Below are positions 10,820-20,830 of a DNA stretch of 64,000 bases, one piece after another. A program made the position numbers and the translations under genes. The DNA lies in the NCBI GenBank assembly GCA_977006965.1, contig OZ345362.1, forward strand, positions 2,604,001 to 2,668,000, written 5' to 3'. This DNA comes from Phymatolithon calcareum (Eukaryota; Rhodophyta; Florideophyceae; Hapalidiales). Position 1 is the stretch's first letter, and every line of letters starts with the position of its first letter. Under the pieces are notes generated by a model. It was not told where the DNA came from, did not search any database, and saw only the letters and a list, made by a program, of their open reading frames with translations.

Positions 10820-11106
10820 TTCGAAGAAAATTTTTCTTCGCTCTTTCTGAATGTCGATGAATTTGGCCCTTAGTCGTACTGGTCGAAGACGAGTCGATTC
10901 GATTTTGCAGATGCTTCTGTATCTTGCTTGCATGTTCTTGCACTAAGAACCAAGAATTCTTAAGACAAAATTCCTTCAAGACCGAGCTGTGATTCCTTGA
11001 TTGGGCAATAATTTCCCTGTTCCTTGCGGGCCCATTCTTGATTGCTTTTCCGGTGGATAGGCATGTGGTCTCACCTCACACAGGCTCTCCATAGGGCCGC
11101 CAGCAC
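10820..11106. other. No gene recognised
   Basis: A 73-codon minus-strand ORF is the only open frame and starts beside the hairpin; nothing supports it. Confidence 0.35.
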
Positions 11107-11114
11107 ATCTGCTT

Positions 11115-11441
11115 CAAAGCATTGGAAAAAATAATTGCTATTGTAATTATTTAAATTATTGTTCCAATAATTTATTCCTGAGTCTCGCATATTTATTGTA
11201 TTTATTGATATCGTCGTGGTTGCGACAATTATTGTATCGGACTCCTCATTTTTTCGATCCGGTTATTCTATCGCGACAGAAAGTAGCAAGAAGGATCCAA
11301 TAATTCGGGGAATAACCAGTTGTTTATACCTCGCTGAACTTGAATACAATAATTTATTGCTTCTGCGTTCAACAATAAATTATTTATTCTCGACACTTTT
11401 CGAGAAAAGAATAAAAATAAATAAATAATTCCAATGCTTTG
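11115..11441. mobile_element. hAT-type MITE, 327 bp
   Basis: Terminal inverted repeats CAAAGCATTGGAA (11115-11127) and TTCCAATGCTTTG (11429-11441) are flanked by a perfect 8-bp direct repeat ATCTGCTT (11107-11114 and 11442-11449). An 8-bp target duplication with CA...TG ends is the hAT signature. The interior is AT-rich with many AATAATTTATT-like strings and has no coding capacity. Confidence 0.85.
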
Positions 11442-11629
11442 ATCTGCTTTCAGAAACGCATTCAGGCGGAGTGCCCTTTCCAGTTGGCGATCTCCGGATG
11501 GCTGCTTCAATTGCTTCCCTCGTGCCTTCTATACATGTGAACTTTCGCTCGAAAAGTGAGCCCTTTTAGTCATAGGTCAGGCGTTGGGAGCTTTTAAATA
11601 ACTCATTACATATCCCTTCTTAACTTAGG

Positions 11630-12285
11630 TTGCCATTTTTCAGGACTGAGAATCTGGTACGGTTCATTGGTCTTCCAGACATCTTTCTTCTAGTCGTTCT
11701 TCTTCCGATTTCTTTGCTCACCATGGCTAGCTGTTTCAGGGCAGTTTATCCGTCCTTCTGCTCAAGCTCAGAGATGTACTCTTGATACTGTTCGTTTTTC
11801 CGCTCGTTTACCTATGTCCGCACGTAGTGTTTAGACTCGTGATATCGTCCCCAGTCTTCAGGGCTCTGCATCACTCTGGCTATCACTCTGGCTATTCTGT
11901 AAATTTTCATTCGTTTCAGGGCCAATTTGTCTAGCTCAGTACTCCAGAATGATTTGTAGCGTGCCGGAAATGCGCTTCCCCGTTCTCCAAAGCTCACGCC
12001 ATGTATTAACAAATTTCTTAGAGATGTGGAGGAGCTGTCGTGAGCTTTTGCACTATTCGAGACTTTCTATGATCGCGGGAAGCTCCCTCCTGTAGCTGCG
12101 GGCTACTCTTTGAGCTTTTGAAAACCGGTGTGCGTTCCCTCCAAGGTCGACCATTTTCTCGTAGATCTTCCCTACATTTCCGGCGGAGGTGTAGTTTTTC
12201 AAGTCTTCAATGAGACCTTTCATCTGCTCGTCGTGTACTCCTGTTTGTGCTGTGCACTTCCTGTCCAAATATCGTTCCAAGAGAA
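11630..12285 (-). pseudogene. LINE ORF2 relic (segment between endonuclease and reverse transcriptase)
   Basis: Read on the minus strand in two frames. The first part includes KGLIEDLKNYTSAGNVGKIY and a basic tail. The second reads WSTELDKLALKRMKIYRIAR, then EDWGRYHESKHYVRT, stop, and YQEYISELEQKDG. The W..EL..L...R...YR.AR pattern followed by E(D)W..Y...R is characteristic of the LINE linker between the AP-like endonuclease and the RT. Several stops and a frameshift show it is dead. Decayed sequence of the same strand may run on to about 12660. Its relation to the other LINE fragments here is unknown. Confidence 0.45.
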
Positions 12286-12782
12286 TACGACTGAGATGGA
12301 TATCCCTTTTTAGCTAAAAAGTGGATATTGCTCCTTTACATCTTTGTTTCGAACGTCGGACCCGAGTTGTTTCTTTGTGTACATCCCTTCTCTTCTGCCC
12401 ACTTGACCAGATGGTTTCGCCATTTGTTGGCTTGCGTGTCGCATTATTTATGCCTTGCTTTCCAGTCTCGGCAGATCATGGCCTGGCCTCGTGAGTGTTA
12501 TGAGAGAGACACTTCCCTGTTTCTTGGCGTGTGGATCTAGGTGCCATATTTACCAACCCAACTTTCAGGATCCCTAGTTGAGCAATAAGGACTTGAAAAT
12601 GAATCTTTGCGTACTTGAAGACAGGGTTCACTCCACGCCGGAATACAAGTGATGCCATTCTTGCAAGTGCTTCAAGGAGCTGCTACACTCTTGTTTAGTT
12701 TCAGATATCTAGCAACTGTTCCACAGTTCGCCTAGATCCAGTACAAAGCCCTCTGTGGAGCTAGATAAGGATGTTAGTAACA

Positions 12783-12829
12783 TTTTTCCTCATTTAAGGG
12801 TAACTCTGTTACCGTCAAATGAGGAAAAA
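12783..12829. repeat. Short hairpin
   Basis: TTTTTCCTCATTT pairs with AAATGAGGAAAAA, and the inner GGTAAC pairs with GTTACC around a TCT loop. Confidence 0.6.
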
Positions 12830-12897
12830 CCGTGGTGCAATTGATGAGAATTTCGTTGTAGTAGACAGTGGCAAAAAGTTTTCCTGAGCCTTGTTGA

Positions 12898-12942
12898 AGG
12901 GTTTTCTGAGATGACAAGACTCTTTTCATCTCAGAAAACCCT
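12898..12942. repeat. Short hairpin, 17-bp perfect arms
   Basis: AGGGTTTTCTGAGATGA (12898-12914) is perfectly complementary to TCATCTCAGAAAACCCT (12926-12942), with an 11-nt loop. Confidence 0.7.
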
Positions 12943-13150
12943 TGTCACAAGAGTTGCTCAAGTCTCATGATTGGGGAGAAAAATCTCACTTACTGATACT
13001 GTAGTAGAGCATGGATTGCAGAATGTGAAGACTGCTGGTATTCTCAATGAAGGCAGGGAAGAAGAAACAAAACTGTGGAGCGAAGTTACCAAGAAGGCCT
13101 ATTGCTTCTAGAATCGAAATGACTTCCAACTAGTGTCTATGTGACGAACA

Positions 13151-13183
13151 CCCTCAATTGAGGGAAAATCCCTCAATTGAGGG
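13151..13183. repeat. Left subterminal palindromic repeats of the piggyBac-like element
   Basis: Two CCCTCAATTGAGGG palindromes separated by AAAAT. The right end has a matching pair at about 15190-15224. Paired subterminal repeats are probably transposase binding sites. Confidence 0.65.
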
Positions 13184-13359
13184 TGTATTTAAAACCTCAA
13201 AAAAGTTTATAAAAAGAATGCGGAACAGTTTTTTAGCGCCAGATTCGGAAAGGCGGGCTTTTGTTCTTTGTGAGGATTACCCCTTTTACTACCTTAAAAC
13301 CGCGTCGTTCGCCGGTAGGAACGAAAATCTGCTGATCACTCACAAAAAAGACATCTACC

Positions 13360-15157
13360 ATGCGTCGAGAAAAAGATCCGCGCCGAGTGGTCGGTGCAGC
13401 CGTACACACCAAAGCAACCTCAGTGACAAGTCTAGCAGAGTGCTGCCGACTATACGGAGCGTTTTCCAAGTCAAAAAAGGTGAACGGCACCGTTCAGGAG
13501 GTACTCGTCGATGATATCAAGGGTCGATCGAGCACGTCCCTTCGCGTGAAATGGGTTCTTGTTCAGAAACCGATCCAGAAGACTAAGATTAAGACTGTCA
13601 AGATTATTAACGTCAAGGCAGGGAAGGCAGACGAAGACTCTCGTTCATCTCGAATGGTTGTATCTAGTCCCAGCAGGCAAAATTCTGTACCTCGAACGCT
13701 GGCTTACAGTACTCGTGGTCGAACATCTTCTTCGCCAAACGCCGAGTTCTCGGTTCCAATGCCAACCACAAGCACACCAGAAGGACACACAAACCTCAAC
13801 GCAAGCAAGAGAAGCTCTGAACGCCCTATGCCGGGCTCTCTCGCCTACGCCCTGCAAGGTTCTTGGGACCAAGCCTCGCAAGAAGAGCTTGATGTCATTA
13901 CGCCAGACCCTGCGCCAAGCGCTTTTGTTCATGGAGTGCCATGGTTCGAGCGCCAGGTTCTATGTCCAATTGGAGGAAGAATTCCCCGTCAGTTCTGGAA
14001 TGTTCGAACTACAAACGGAGATATTATTTCCGAAAACTGTGGCATCGGTTTACACACGCCGTATGACTGCTTCATGACAATGTTCCCCCAAATGCACCTC
14101 CGAAAAATTGTTGCTTGGACGTCCGCTAAGCTGAAAAGAATCGGAAGAAAGGAGACTACCGTGACAGAGCTTCTTAAGTTTTTTGGAATACTGGTTCTCA
14201 TGACAAGATTTGAGTTCGGCGCAAAAAGGGACTTATGGATGTCAACCAGGCCGAACAAGTATATCCCAGCTCCTTCATTTTCAAACACTGGGATGAACAG
14301 AGATAGGTTCTCCGAGTACCTCCGGTGCATCACGTTCAGCGTGCAACCAAGTGAGCAAGGCACTCTGTCGTCCGCGCAGCACCGGTGGGCGCTCGTTCAG
14401 GATTTTGTCGATGCAATTAACGATCACAGAAAGCGTACCGTATCTCCGTCAGATCTGATTTGCGTTGACGAGTCTATTTCTCGTTGGTATTTCGACTACG
14501 TCAACCAGTATGCAAGGGAAACCTTACAGGCGTGTGCGCTGGCGTCAGCTCGAAGATGGAGCTTCACGTGTTGAGCTTTCAGTCCCTCAGCCTGAAGTAT
14601 GCGAGACGTATTATTCGGCCTGTGCTCAAATTGACAGGCATAATCGATGCCGTCAAGAGAGTTTGGACATGGAGAAGAAAGTTCGCACTCAAGACTGGTC
14701 CTTTCGTGTTAACACATCTCTTCTGGCGATTTGCGTCGTTGATAGCTGGCTTTTGTTTTCTGGCGCACATCAAGAATCTCAAGACCACATGACGCAGCGA
14801 AGGTACTATGAAACACTGGCGGAACAACTCATCGACAACTCATTTGATTCGCGCAATGTTCGTCAACGTTTAGTCAGCCCAAAACGTAAATATGCCTCCG
14901 GAAGTGGTGTTGGAACCCACTTAACACCCACGAGGAAGAAAAGGAAGACTTCAGCTGGCATGATGACTACTTTTGCTGTGCAGAACAACTGCAGAGTCTG
15001 TCAAGTTAAGAAAACGACCCTCGTGTGCTCGTTATGTAATAGGCTTGATGGCGCCGCAGTCTACATATGTGGCACGTCAACTGGCAGAAACTGTTTTGCT
15101 AAGCATGTTGAACACATCCATGTGCTTGATGCTTTTGACGAGCCTGATAGTGAGTAG
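13360..15157 (+). pseudogene. piggyBac-like transposase (DDE_Tnp_1_7), middle deleted
   Basis: The first ORF (13360-14574, 404 codons) has a basic, low-complexity N-terminus and then the piggyBac core start: PYDCFMTMFPQMHLRKIV, LLKFFGILVLMTRFEFG, FSNTGMNRDRFSEYLRCITF and LICVDESISRWY with the first catalytic Asp. A second ORF in another frame (to 15157) resumes at the C-terminal end of the core, IDRHNRCRQESLDMEKK then LLAICVVDSWLLF, and ends in a Cys/His-rich domain (CRVCQ, CSLCN, HVEHIH) like piggyBac's C-terminal zinc domain. The first Asp and the ID.HN motif are only about 55 codons apart, whereas about 180 are usual, so the segment with the second catalytic Asp is gone and the frame is shifted near 14510. 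It cannot make an active enzyme. Confidence 0.8.
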
Positions 15158-15250
15158 CTTTCGCGTCCAAAAATTAAATGATTCTCATTCCCTCAATTGA
15201 GGGAAAATTGCCCCTCAATTGAGGGAAAATTCCCGTCACATAGACACTAG

Positions 15251-16784
15251 AGGCATCCCTTTGAAGAACGGCGGCAGTTGCACATAGTGGGCAAGACAAT
15301 GGACAGAATGTCTGTATTAATGCAGATAATGCAGGAACTTTGAATTACCTCAAATATCTAGTGGTTTCACTGTATCCGCAAGGAAGTGGAGCTATCCGAG
15401 TGCAATTCTGACAGCCCACAACAAATAAAGTAACCCTCCCCGCGCGACGTTGAGAGAAAATAGTTTTTATGATATGGGGGTTATACAGTGATTGACCCTA
15501 CAGGTGTGGAATCCCTGTCTGGAATTCTGCTGTGAAGGTGCGCATTGCAGCAACAATTTTTCTTTTGTCAGGGCCTTTCAAGAGAGAACTTAATCGTGGG
15601 GCGCCATATACTTTTCTATTCAGCAAAGGTTTATATAGCCCTCTGCGTCGTTTCTAAACATGCATCGGGCAAATTCTTCTCTTACCTTTTTGCAGGAACT
15701 TATCGATCTGTTTCCCCTCAAGACCTCTCTTGAGTATTGCCGTTCAACCAGAGAGAAAAAATTATAAGGAGATCTCCTTCCTCGGCAAATACGAAAACTT
15801 GCTCTCGCTGTCATCTTGAGGGATCGGCGAGAAAAAGAGCACCGCTCTCCAGGGCTTCATTCGCAAGCTCTATAATCGATTAAGTTCCCTATGTCACTCG
15901 TGCCAGCTATTGCTACCGCTCAGCAATTAATGTGCACAATTTTTGTTTTTTCAGGGGGACTCAAGGCTGTCATTGGTGAGGGTGTCGAATATACTTAGAT
16001 AAAACGCGCTGCCGAGGATCCCTCATCAGTGCTGGTGGAGTCAAACACTGTATCGTTGCTAGATTAATGTTTCCCTGCTCAAAAGACGTACATGCATTAT
16101 AGCGTTACCTGGGGATGTTGCACACGACCTGCAGATTCTGCCGGGCACAACGTGCGTGGACAGCACACCTTTCGTACCTTATATTCTGCCAGTGGTAGTC
16201 TCCAGGGGTACTTTCGGCCTTACGCCAGCGTGCAAGTAATACACGTAATAAAGTCGTGTGTCCAATAAGAGCGCTTCTTATGTACATTGACTGAGCTTCA
16301 AGAAGGGATGTTAGTACAGAGTTTATACCTTTACAACTCACAAGTCGCGAAATCTCTCGAAATATATTTTTCCAAAAAAAGCAATGATGATGCTCGGTGA
16401 CATCAGGCATCTCTGAAATTTCTGGCTGTTAATTCGATGTTTTAATACACCGAGCCCGTTGCATCAAAAAAACTCAGACTTTTCTCGAATGTCATTGAAG
16501 GGCTTGTACACTCGCGGAACATGTGAAATTGATGCCCTTATGATGCATTTATGGAAGAAAACGTTCTGAAAAATCCCGCAATCTATGAAGTTCCCTTCTC
16601 GTCTTCTCTGCCGACGACGCTCATTTCGCTTCGCATTTCGTGCCCCACGACCAACACAGCAGCCTCCACCGCACATCTGATCTTTTCAACATACCGCTCT
16701 CTGCCGTATTCCACCCTTTCGTCGGCTTTCAGTTGAACCCTCACTCACCGGAACACGTCCGGACTTACCGTCCCTGGCCGCATC
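15251..16784. other. No gene recognised; possible intron borders
   Basis: Two pyrimidine-rich strings ending in CAG (TTTTTCTTTTGTCAG near 15572 and TTTTTGTTTTTTCAG near 15956) and a third (CCTTTTTGCAG near 15695) look like 3' splice sites, but the exons between them are too short to identify. The part from 16640 is the upstream region of the NYN gene. Confidence 0.3.
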
Positions 16785-17873
16785 ATGCAATTGTGCGGCC
16801 TCTTCGGTTCGTCGCGCCGCCGGCACGCACGGGCGCGCCAGCGCCACATCGAACCGCCAACTTCCTACGCCACAAGCGGTACTCCGCGATCCACATCGCG
16901 CTGCAACGCCCGCTGCGGCTCCGTCTGTGTCATCCACAACCGCAAAGCCGGAGATTTTCTCAAGACCCGCGATGCAGCCAAAGGTCAAACTCGCCGTCGC
17001 TCAGCCTCCTACACCGTTACCGGCTCCAGAGATTCCTCCGCCCTCTACATGTCTTCCCCTTCCGAGCGCGCCTCCACCCCGCGCCGCATGCTGCCGAAGA
17101 GCAAGAGCTTCGGAGGACGTGGCAACGGTTGGATGCAGTGGGGCGGCGGTAATAGCTCCGATCATGACGGCTGGGCACAGAAGAATAACCAGGGAACTCC
17201 AAGTGGGTCCCGCAAAGGTCAATACAATAACTCGTCGTGGTACAACATCTCCTCCACAACCGCTGGCTCGCGACCGTCTGGCGTGTCTGCGCGCCGGAAG
17301 AAGGGATTGGGTATTGCTTCGCCGAGCAGTCTCGCTCCGCTTCCCCCTAGCTTTGTTGTCGTCGACGGTTCACGCGTCGGTTGTGCGTTGGACACGAGAG
17401 GAAAATTCCGCAGTAAGGCTGTTCGTTTATCTTTGGACTACTATGCAAAATGCGGTGTTCGCGCTGTCGCACTCCTACCGCAGAATAAGGTGGACGATAC
17501 ACCGATGAATCGGCATCGCGGTCTTCTTGCGGATGATGTCCCACTGTTGCGACGCCTCGCTAAGCAGGGTAAGGTTGTATTCACCCCTGCAGGTACATCT
17601 GATGATGCGTTTCTGTTGGACTTTGCCATGCGACGAAATGCAGACATTGTTAGCAACGTTCGATATCGAGCACAAGTTGAATATCAAAAGGGGACACAGG
17701 CAAAGCGTAATATGAAGTCGTTTCTAGATGTGCATCTCATCCCGTTCGTCTTTGTTGCAGGGCAGTTCTCGCCACATCCCGATCCCAAACGAATGGGTAC
17801 ATCAATCCACCATCGACGAGTCAAGCGAGGGCCGCAGAATCAGAATAGAGTTTACAGAGCAAGAACGGTTTGA
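16785..17873 (+). CDS. Zc3h12a-like NYN-domain ribonuclease
   Basis: 362 codons, no intron. Residues 1-185 are basic and low in complexity (Arg/Ser, then Gly/Asn/Ser). Residues about 188-330 form an NYN/PIN nuclease domain of the Zc3h12a (regnase/MCPIP) type: FVVVDGSRV with Asp194, a strand VRAVALLPQNK, KQGKVVFTPAGTSDDAFLLD with Asp273-Asp274, ADIVSNVRY, and the closing FLDVHLIPFVFVAGQFSPHPDP. The family cleaves RNA with four metal-binding acids. Here the fourth, usually in the motif SND, is Val292 (SNV), so activity may be lowered or lost. No CCCH zinc finger follows the domain. It is flanked by transposons and is the clearest host-type gene in the window. The start is the first ATG in frame; ATG at 17049 is an alternative. 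Confidence 0.8.
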   Translation: MQLCGLFGSSRRRHARARQRHIEPPTSYATSGTPRSTSRCNARCGSVCVIHNRKAGDFLKTRDAAKGQTRRRSASYTVTGSRDSSALYMSSPSERASTPRRMLPKSKSFGGRGNGWMQWGGGNSSDHDGWAQKNNQGTPSGSRKGQYNNSSWYNISSTTAGSRPSGVSARRKKGLGIASPSSLAPLPPSFVVVDGSRVGCALDTRGKFRSKAVRLSLDYYAKCGVRAVALLPQNKVDDTPMNRHRGLLADDVPLLRRLAKQGKVVFTPAGTSDDAFLLDFAMRRNADIVSNVRYRAQVEYQKGTQAKRNMKSFLDVHLIPFVFVAGQFSPHPDPKRMGTSIHHRRVKRGPQNQNRVYRARTV

Positions 17874-19509
17874 GAAGCTATGCCATGCGTATTGTGATTG
17901 GCATTATGTCAATTATCTTACACGTCAGCACTGCATTCTTTTAGATTGCCAAAGGTCCAGCCATGCTAAACAACATCGCCTGAGCAACATTTGTCTTCTC
18001 TCCATGTCAATCGTCAACAAGGGACAATTTACACCGTAAATGTTCATTGCTGTGCACTGCGCAGAGGGGAAGCTTTCCCTGAGAAGCAATGAATACTGTA
18101 CTGCATCACTGAATCAAGCTTGACTCAAAGATGACGGGATCGCACAAACTGCTTACAGTACACTCTGAATTGCCTTGTGTCATGCACGGGCTCACTAAAT
18201 ATAGATAGCTACGATCAGCTCATAATCTCTGCAATTGCATTCAGTATTCATTCAAACTCCGAGCGTGAGCTGCATTGACGATGCTTAGTCAAAATCCTGT
18301 CAGTTTATATTTGTCGTTCAAAATCCGTCCGGAAGAGCAGATTGTGGTGGAACGAAGGTATAAGTCCACTTTGTGCGACCCCCGATACACCGTTCCACGC
18401 CACGTTGGGAACGAAGCGAAGGGGAAAACTGCCGCCTGCGCATACGGAAAAGCGACCGTTTTTCAATTAATAAGAGACCAGAAAAGAAAGCTCCCAGTCT
18501 CTGTTCGAAAAGATATTACTGGCACTGCAGCACAAAAGAAACATTTGCAGCTAACAGCTGCAATTCAAGCGGAAATATAGAAAGTTGAGCAACACTTGAA
18601 ATGCATTCTGGTCAAGATTGGGGAGACGACAGCTGAGTAAATGGACTCTAACAGGATAATCCAAAGCAATAGGCATCAAGTTTAAAGAGCTCCAAGTGGA
18701 GAAGCCGTACAGCAAAGATGCAAGCGCGAGCACATCGACTACTGTACAGGCTTCATGAATTTCTTTTTCGCTCAATAACGACACTGCAGAAACTTTGTGA
18801 GGCGCAGAAAAACAGCACTAAAAAGAGAAACTAAACCATAAACGGCGGCACCACGAAGATCTTTTTTTCTGTGCGTCTGCAGCTGCACACGTTGTAAAAA
18901 TAGAAATCTACACTTCTTCTTCTTCTCTTATTTTTCTACGGGCTGATCATAATTCAAGAACTCCAGTGGTATTGCTGTGCTATTTCAAATCAATTTCTGC
19001 GGCCCATGTCATCCTTGAGAAGTAAGAGGAAGTAGCCGAAGTTACAAGTTTCATGCACAAGGACTACACAGCACCAGAAGAGTTTGTAATCGAGAAACCC
19101 AAGCGTCTTAGTACCAAGGCCAATGAGAAGGGAATCAGGACTGCTTTAGGGTATCTGTTGTCACCATATTTCCATTTAATATCAGGGCATAGGGAAATTC
19201 CCTATTAAATGGATTATATCTTGATTTTAAATCCACGAAAAACCTCAATCTGCCGTCCATATCCAAGGCTATACCGCACTTTGAGGGGATGACGATGGAA
19301 TCTGTCTCTGTGACAGGGTCTCAATCGGTGCTCTTGCCTTCCACTTTCGTTCTTGAAACGTCAATTAGAAGCTAGCATCTGGGGTGACGGACCGTGGTTC
19401 ATGGCCCTCAGAAAACAATTGTGTCTTCGTCGCCGTCCACCGCGCTGTGCGTTTCGATCAATTGATGCCTTCTGTTTTTGTCCCCATTCAAGTTGTCTTT
19501 CCGTTTTTT
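17874..19509. other. No clear gene; one weak ORF
   Basis: An ORF at 18275-18580 (101 codons) is moderately basic and carries no known motif; coding-like text continues past its stop with further stops, so it may be a relic. A short inverted repeat CCATTTAAT...ATTAAATGG lies near 19171-19212. The right end is the copia insertion site. Confidence 0.35.
18275..18580 (+). CDS. Hypothetical ORF, 101 residues
   Basis: I do not recognise this. The basic segment VFQLIRDQKRKLPVSVRKD followed by a helix-like tail is the only feature. There is no supporting context, and the frame is followed by further broken coding-like sequence. Confidence 0.15.
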   Translation: MTMLSQNPVSLYLSFKIRPEEQIVVERRYKSTLCDPRYTVPRHVGNEAKGKTAACAYGKATVFQLIRDQKRKLPVSVRKDITGTAAQKKHLQLTAAIQAEI

Positions 19510-19514
19510 CTCAC

Positions 19515-19829
19515 TGTTAAAACCACGCCGCACAGAGGGACACAGCCCAAAGACACACAGCTGTAGATATCCCTCGTGCCGCCGCACCGAGCGGCCACAG
19601 GTAGCTGTCGTCTGGACGCGCGCGCGTAGCCCAGAAATCCGAGACCTTCAAACTCGCTGGTTTATCTCTCCCCTCCCCTCCCTTTTTCGCCCCCGGCGCT
19701 GCCGGGAGCAGTCTAATATTTCAATGGTCATTACGGCTCGAATCATATATTCTAAAAATCAATTAAATCTTCACCAATAACATTCCTGTCTTCTTCCCGA
19801 CCGATCATTGGTTCCATTCGATTTCAACA
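19515..19829 (-). repeat. copia 3' LTR
   Basis: Begins TGTTAAAACC and ends CAACA on the plus strand. A purine-rich tract (AGAAGGCGGGAA on the coding strand, 19830-19841) lies immediately upstream in the element's own direction, as a polypurine tract should. Confidence 0.95.
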
Positions 19830-20119
19830 TTCCCGCCTTCTTGTGACTCGCCGTCGTCACAAGAATTTCGTAAAGCACAACTCTGCATTTTCATCTCCTC
19901 ATCGCACCCCCGCGCGTCCGATCCTGGCGCGCGCCCCGCGCTCACCGCGCTTCCGCACGTACACGTGTACAGATGGAACCCTGCGTACGCATGAGTTTTC
20001 AGTGTGATACGGGGTCACATCGGCGGCCGCATCGCGCAAACCTCTGTTTGCGCAACCTCTCATCACCACCACCCACAGCTGGAAAAAGCTGTGTCACTGC
20101 TGGCGGTGGAGCCATTCTG

Positions 20120-20830
20120 CTACATCTCCTCCTGCCGTGCAACACCGATACCACGGAGGTCGTCAACGTCATGCAAGAGTCTACCGGTGGCCATCATCTC
20201 TTCCAATATGGCTGTGGTACCGCCTGCCAACGGTTTCGTCAACGCGTCTGCGGGGTTCTCGACACCAGGTATCCATACCACGCGGTCAAGATCTCCATTC
20301 ATGTGGTTAAGGCGCAGGCGATGCACCTCCGTCACAACCGCACGGTCTCGTGGCTGCGAGTGCGTCGCGATTGCCCTGTGCAGACCCTTACTGTCGACCG
20401 CGATCGTGATGGGCAAGCGTACCTTCGTGGCGCTTTCGTACACAGCGCGAATGCTAAACGCGACCCCTGACGCCGTTACTGCGGCAATGGTCTCTGCCGA
20501 AGCCGAAGATGTTGACACACGGCGTTGTTTCCTGGACAGCCAAGCCAGGGTGTGGAACTTACTCCCGGCCTTTGCACCGAACGCTATTCCAACGATGCAA
20601 CCTTCCTGTGCCACACTCTTCCGTTTTGGGTGCGGATAGCCTGCGTCACTAAACGCAAGTATGTGCGCTTGCTCCCGCTCCATCATAGTCGGTTGGATGT
20701 ACTGTATGGCGTGTTGCCGACGGGCCGTGTCTCTGATTACTCCATTCAAGGCTTTCAATGCCCCGACCGTCAACCCTGGCACACACTGCGAACGCTGCGA
20801 TAGGTGAACATGCCACTCCGAGATACCCAA
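20120..20830 (-). CDS. copia RNase H, frameshifted from pol
   Basis: True homology begins near 20790 (SQCVPGLTVGALKALNGVIRD) and continues with HILAFSDAGYP (first catalytic Asp), CIVGIAFGAKAGSKFHTLAW, SSASAETIAAVTA (catalytic Glu), ITIAVDSKGLHRAI (Asp) and the copia C-terminus NPADALTKPLAGG. It overlaps the upstream ORF in a different frame, so one indel at about 20780-20800 has detached RNase H from RT. Without a frameshift the element could not complete reverse transcription by itself. Confidence 0.85.
   Translation of the reverse strand: MGISEWHVHLSQRSQCVPGLTVGALKALNGVIRDTARRQHAIQYIQPTMMEREQAHILAFSDAGYPHPKRKSVAQEGCIVGIAFGAKAGSKFHTLAWLSRKQRRVSTSSASAETIAAVTASGVAFSIRAVYESATKVRLPITIAVDSKGLHRAIATHSQPRDRAVVTEVHRLRLNHMNGDLDRVVWIPGVENPADALTKPLAGGTTAILEEMMATGRLLHDVDDLRGIGVARQEEM

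Larger units (their letters stand above)
13130..15250 (+). mobile_element. piggyBac-like element, internally deleted
   Basis: Perfect 17-bp ends CTAGTGTCTATGTGACG (13130-13146) and their reverse complement (15234-15250). Just inside lie two copies, on each side, of the 14-bp palindrome CCCTCAATTGAGGG, each followed or preceded by an AAAAT-type spacer. The usual TTAA target duplication of piggyBac is absent. Instead the outermost four bases are CTAG, a palindrome, so the ends may be 13-bp inverted repeats flanked by a CTAG duplication. The element holds one broken transposase gene. Confidence 0.75.

Noticed and set aside
13126-13134. TTAA target duplication of the piggyBac-like element
   Set aside because: I looked on both sides of both ends and next to the CCCTCAATTGAGGG palindromes and found none.
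16927-17508. 193-codon ORF overlapping the NYN gene
   Set aside because: The Pro/Arg-rich product has no domain; the frame of 16785-17873 has the full NYN domain.
20004-20639. 211-codon plus-strand ORF within the copia element
   Set aside because: It is the opposite strand of the RNase H region and contains no domain.
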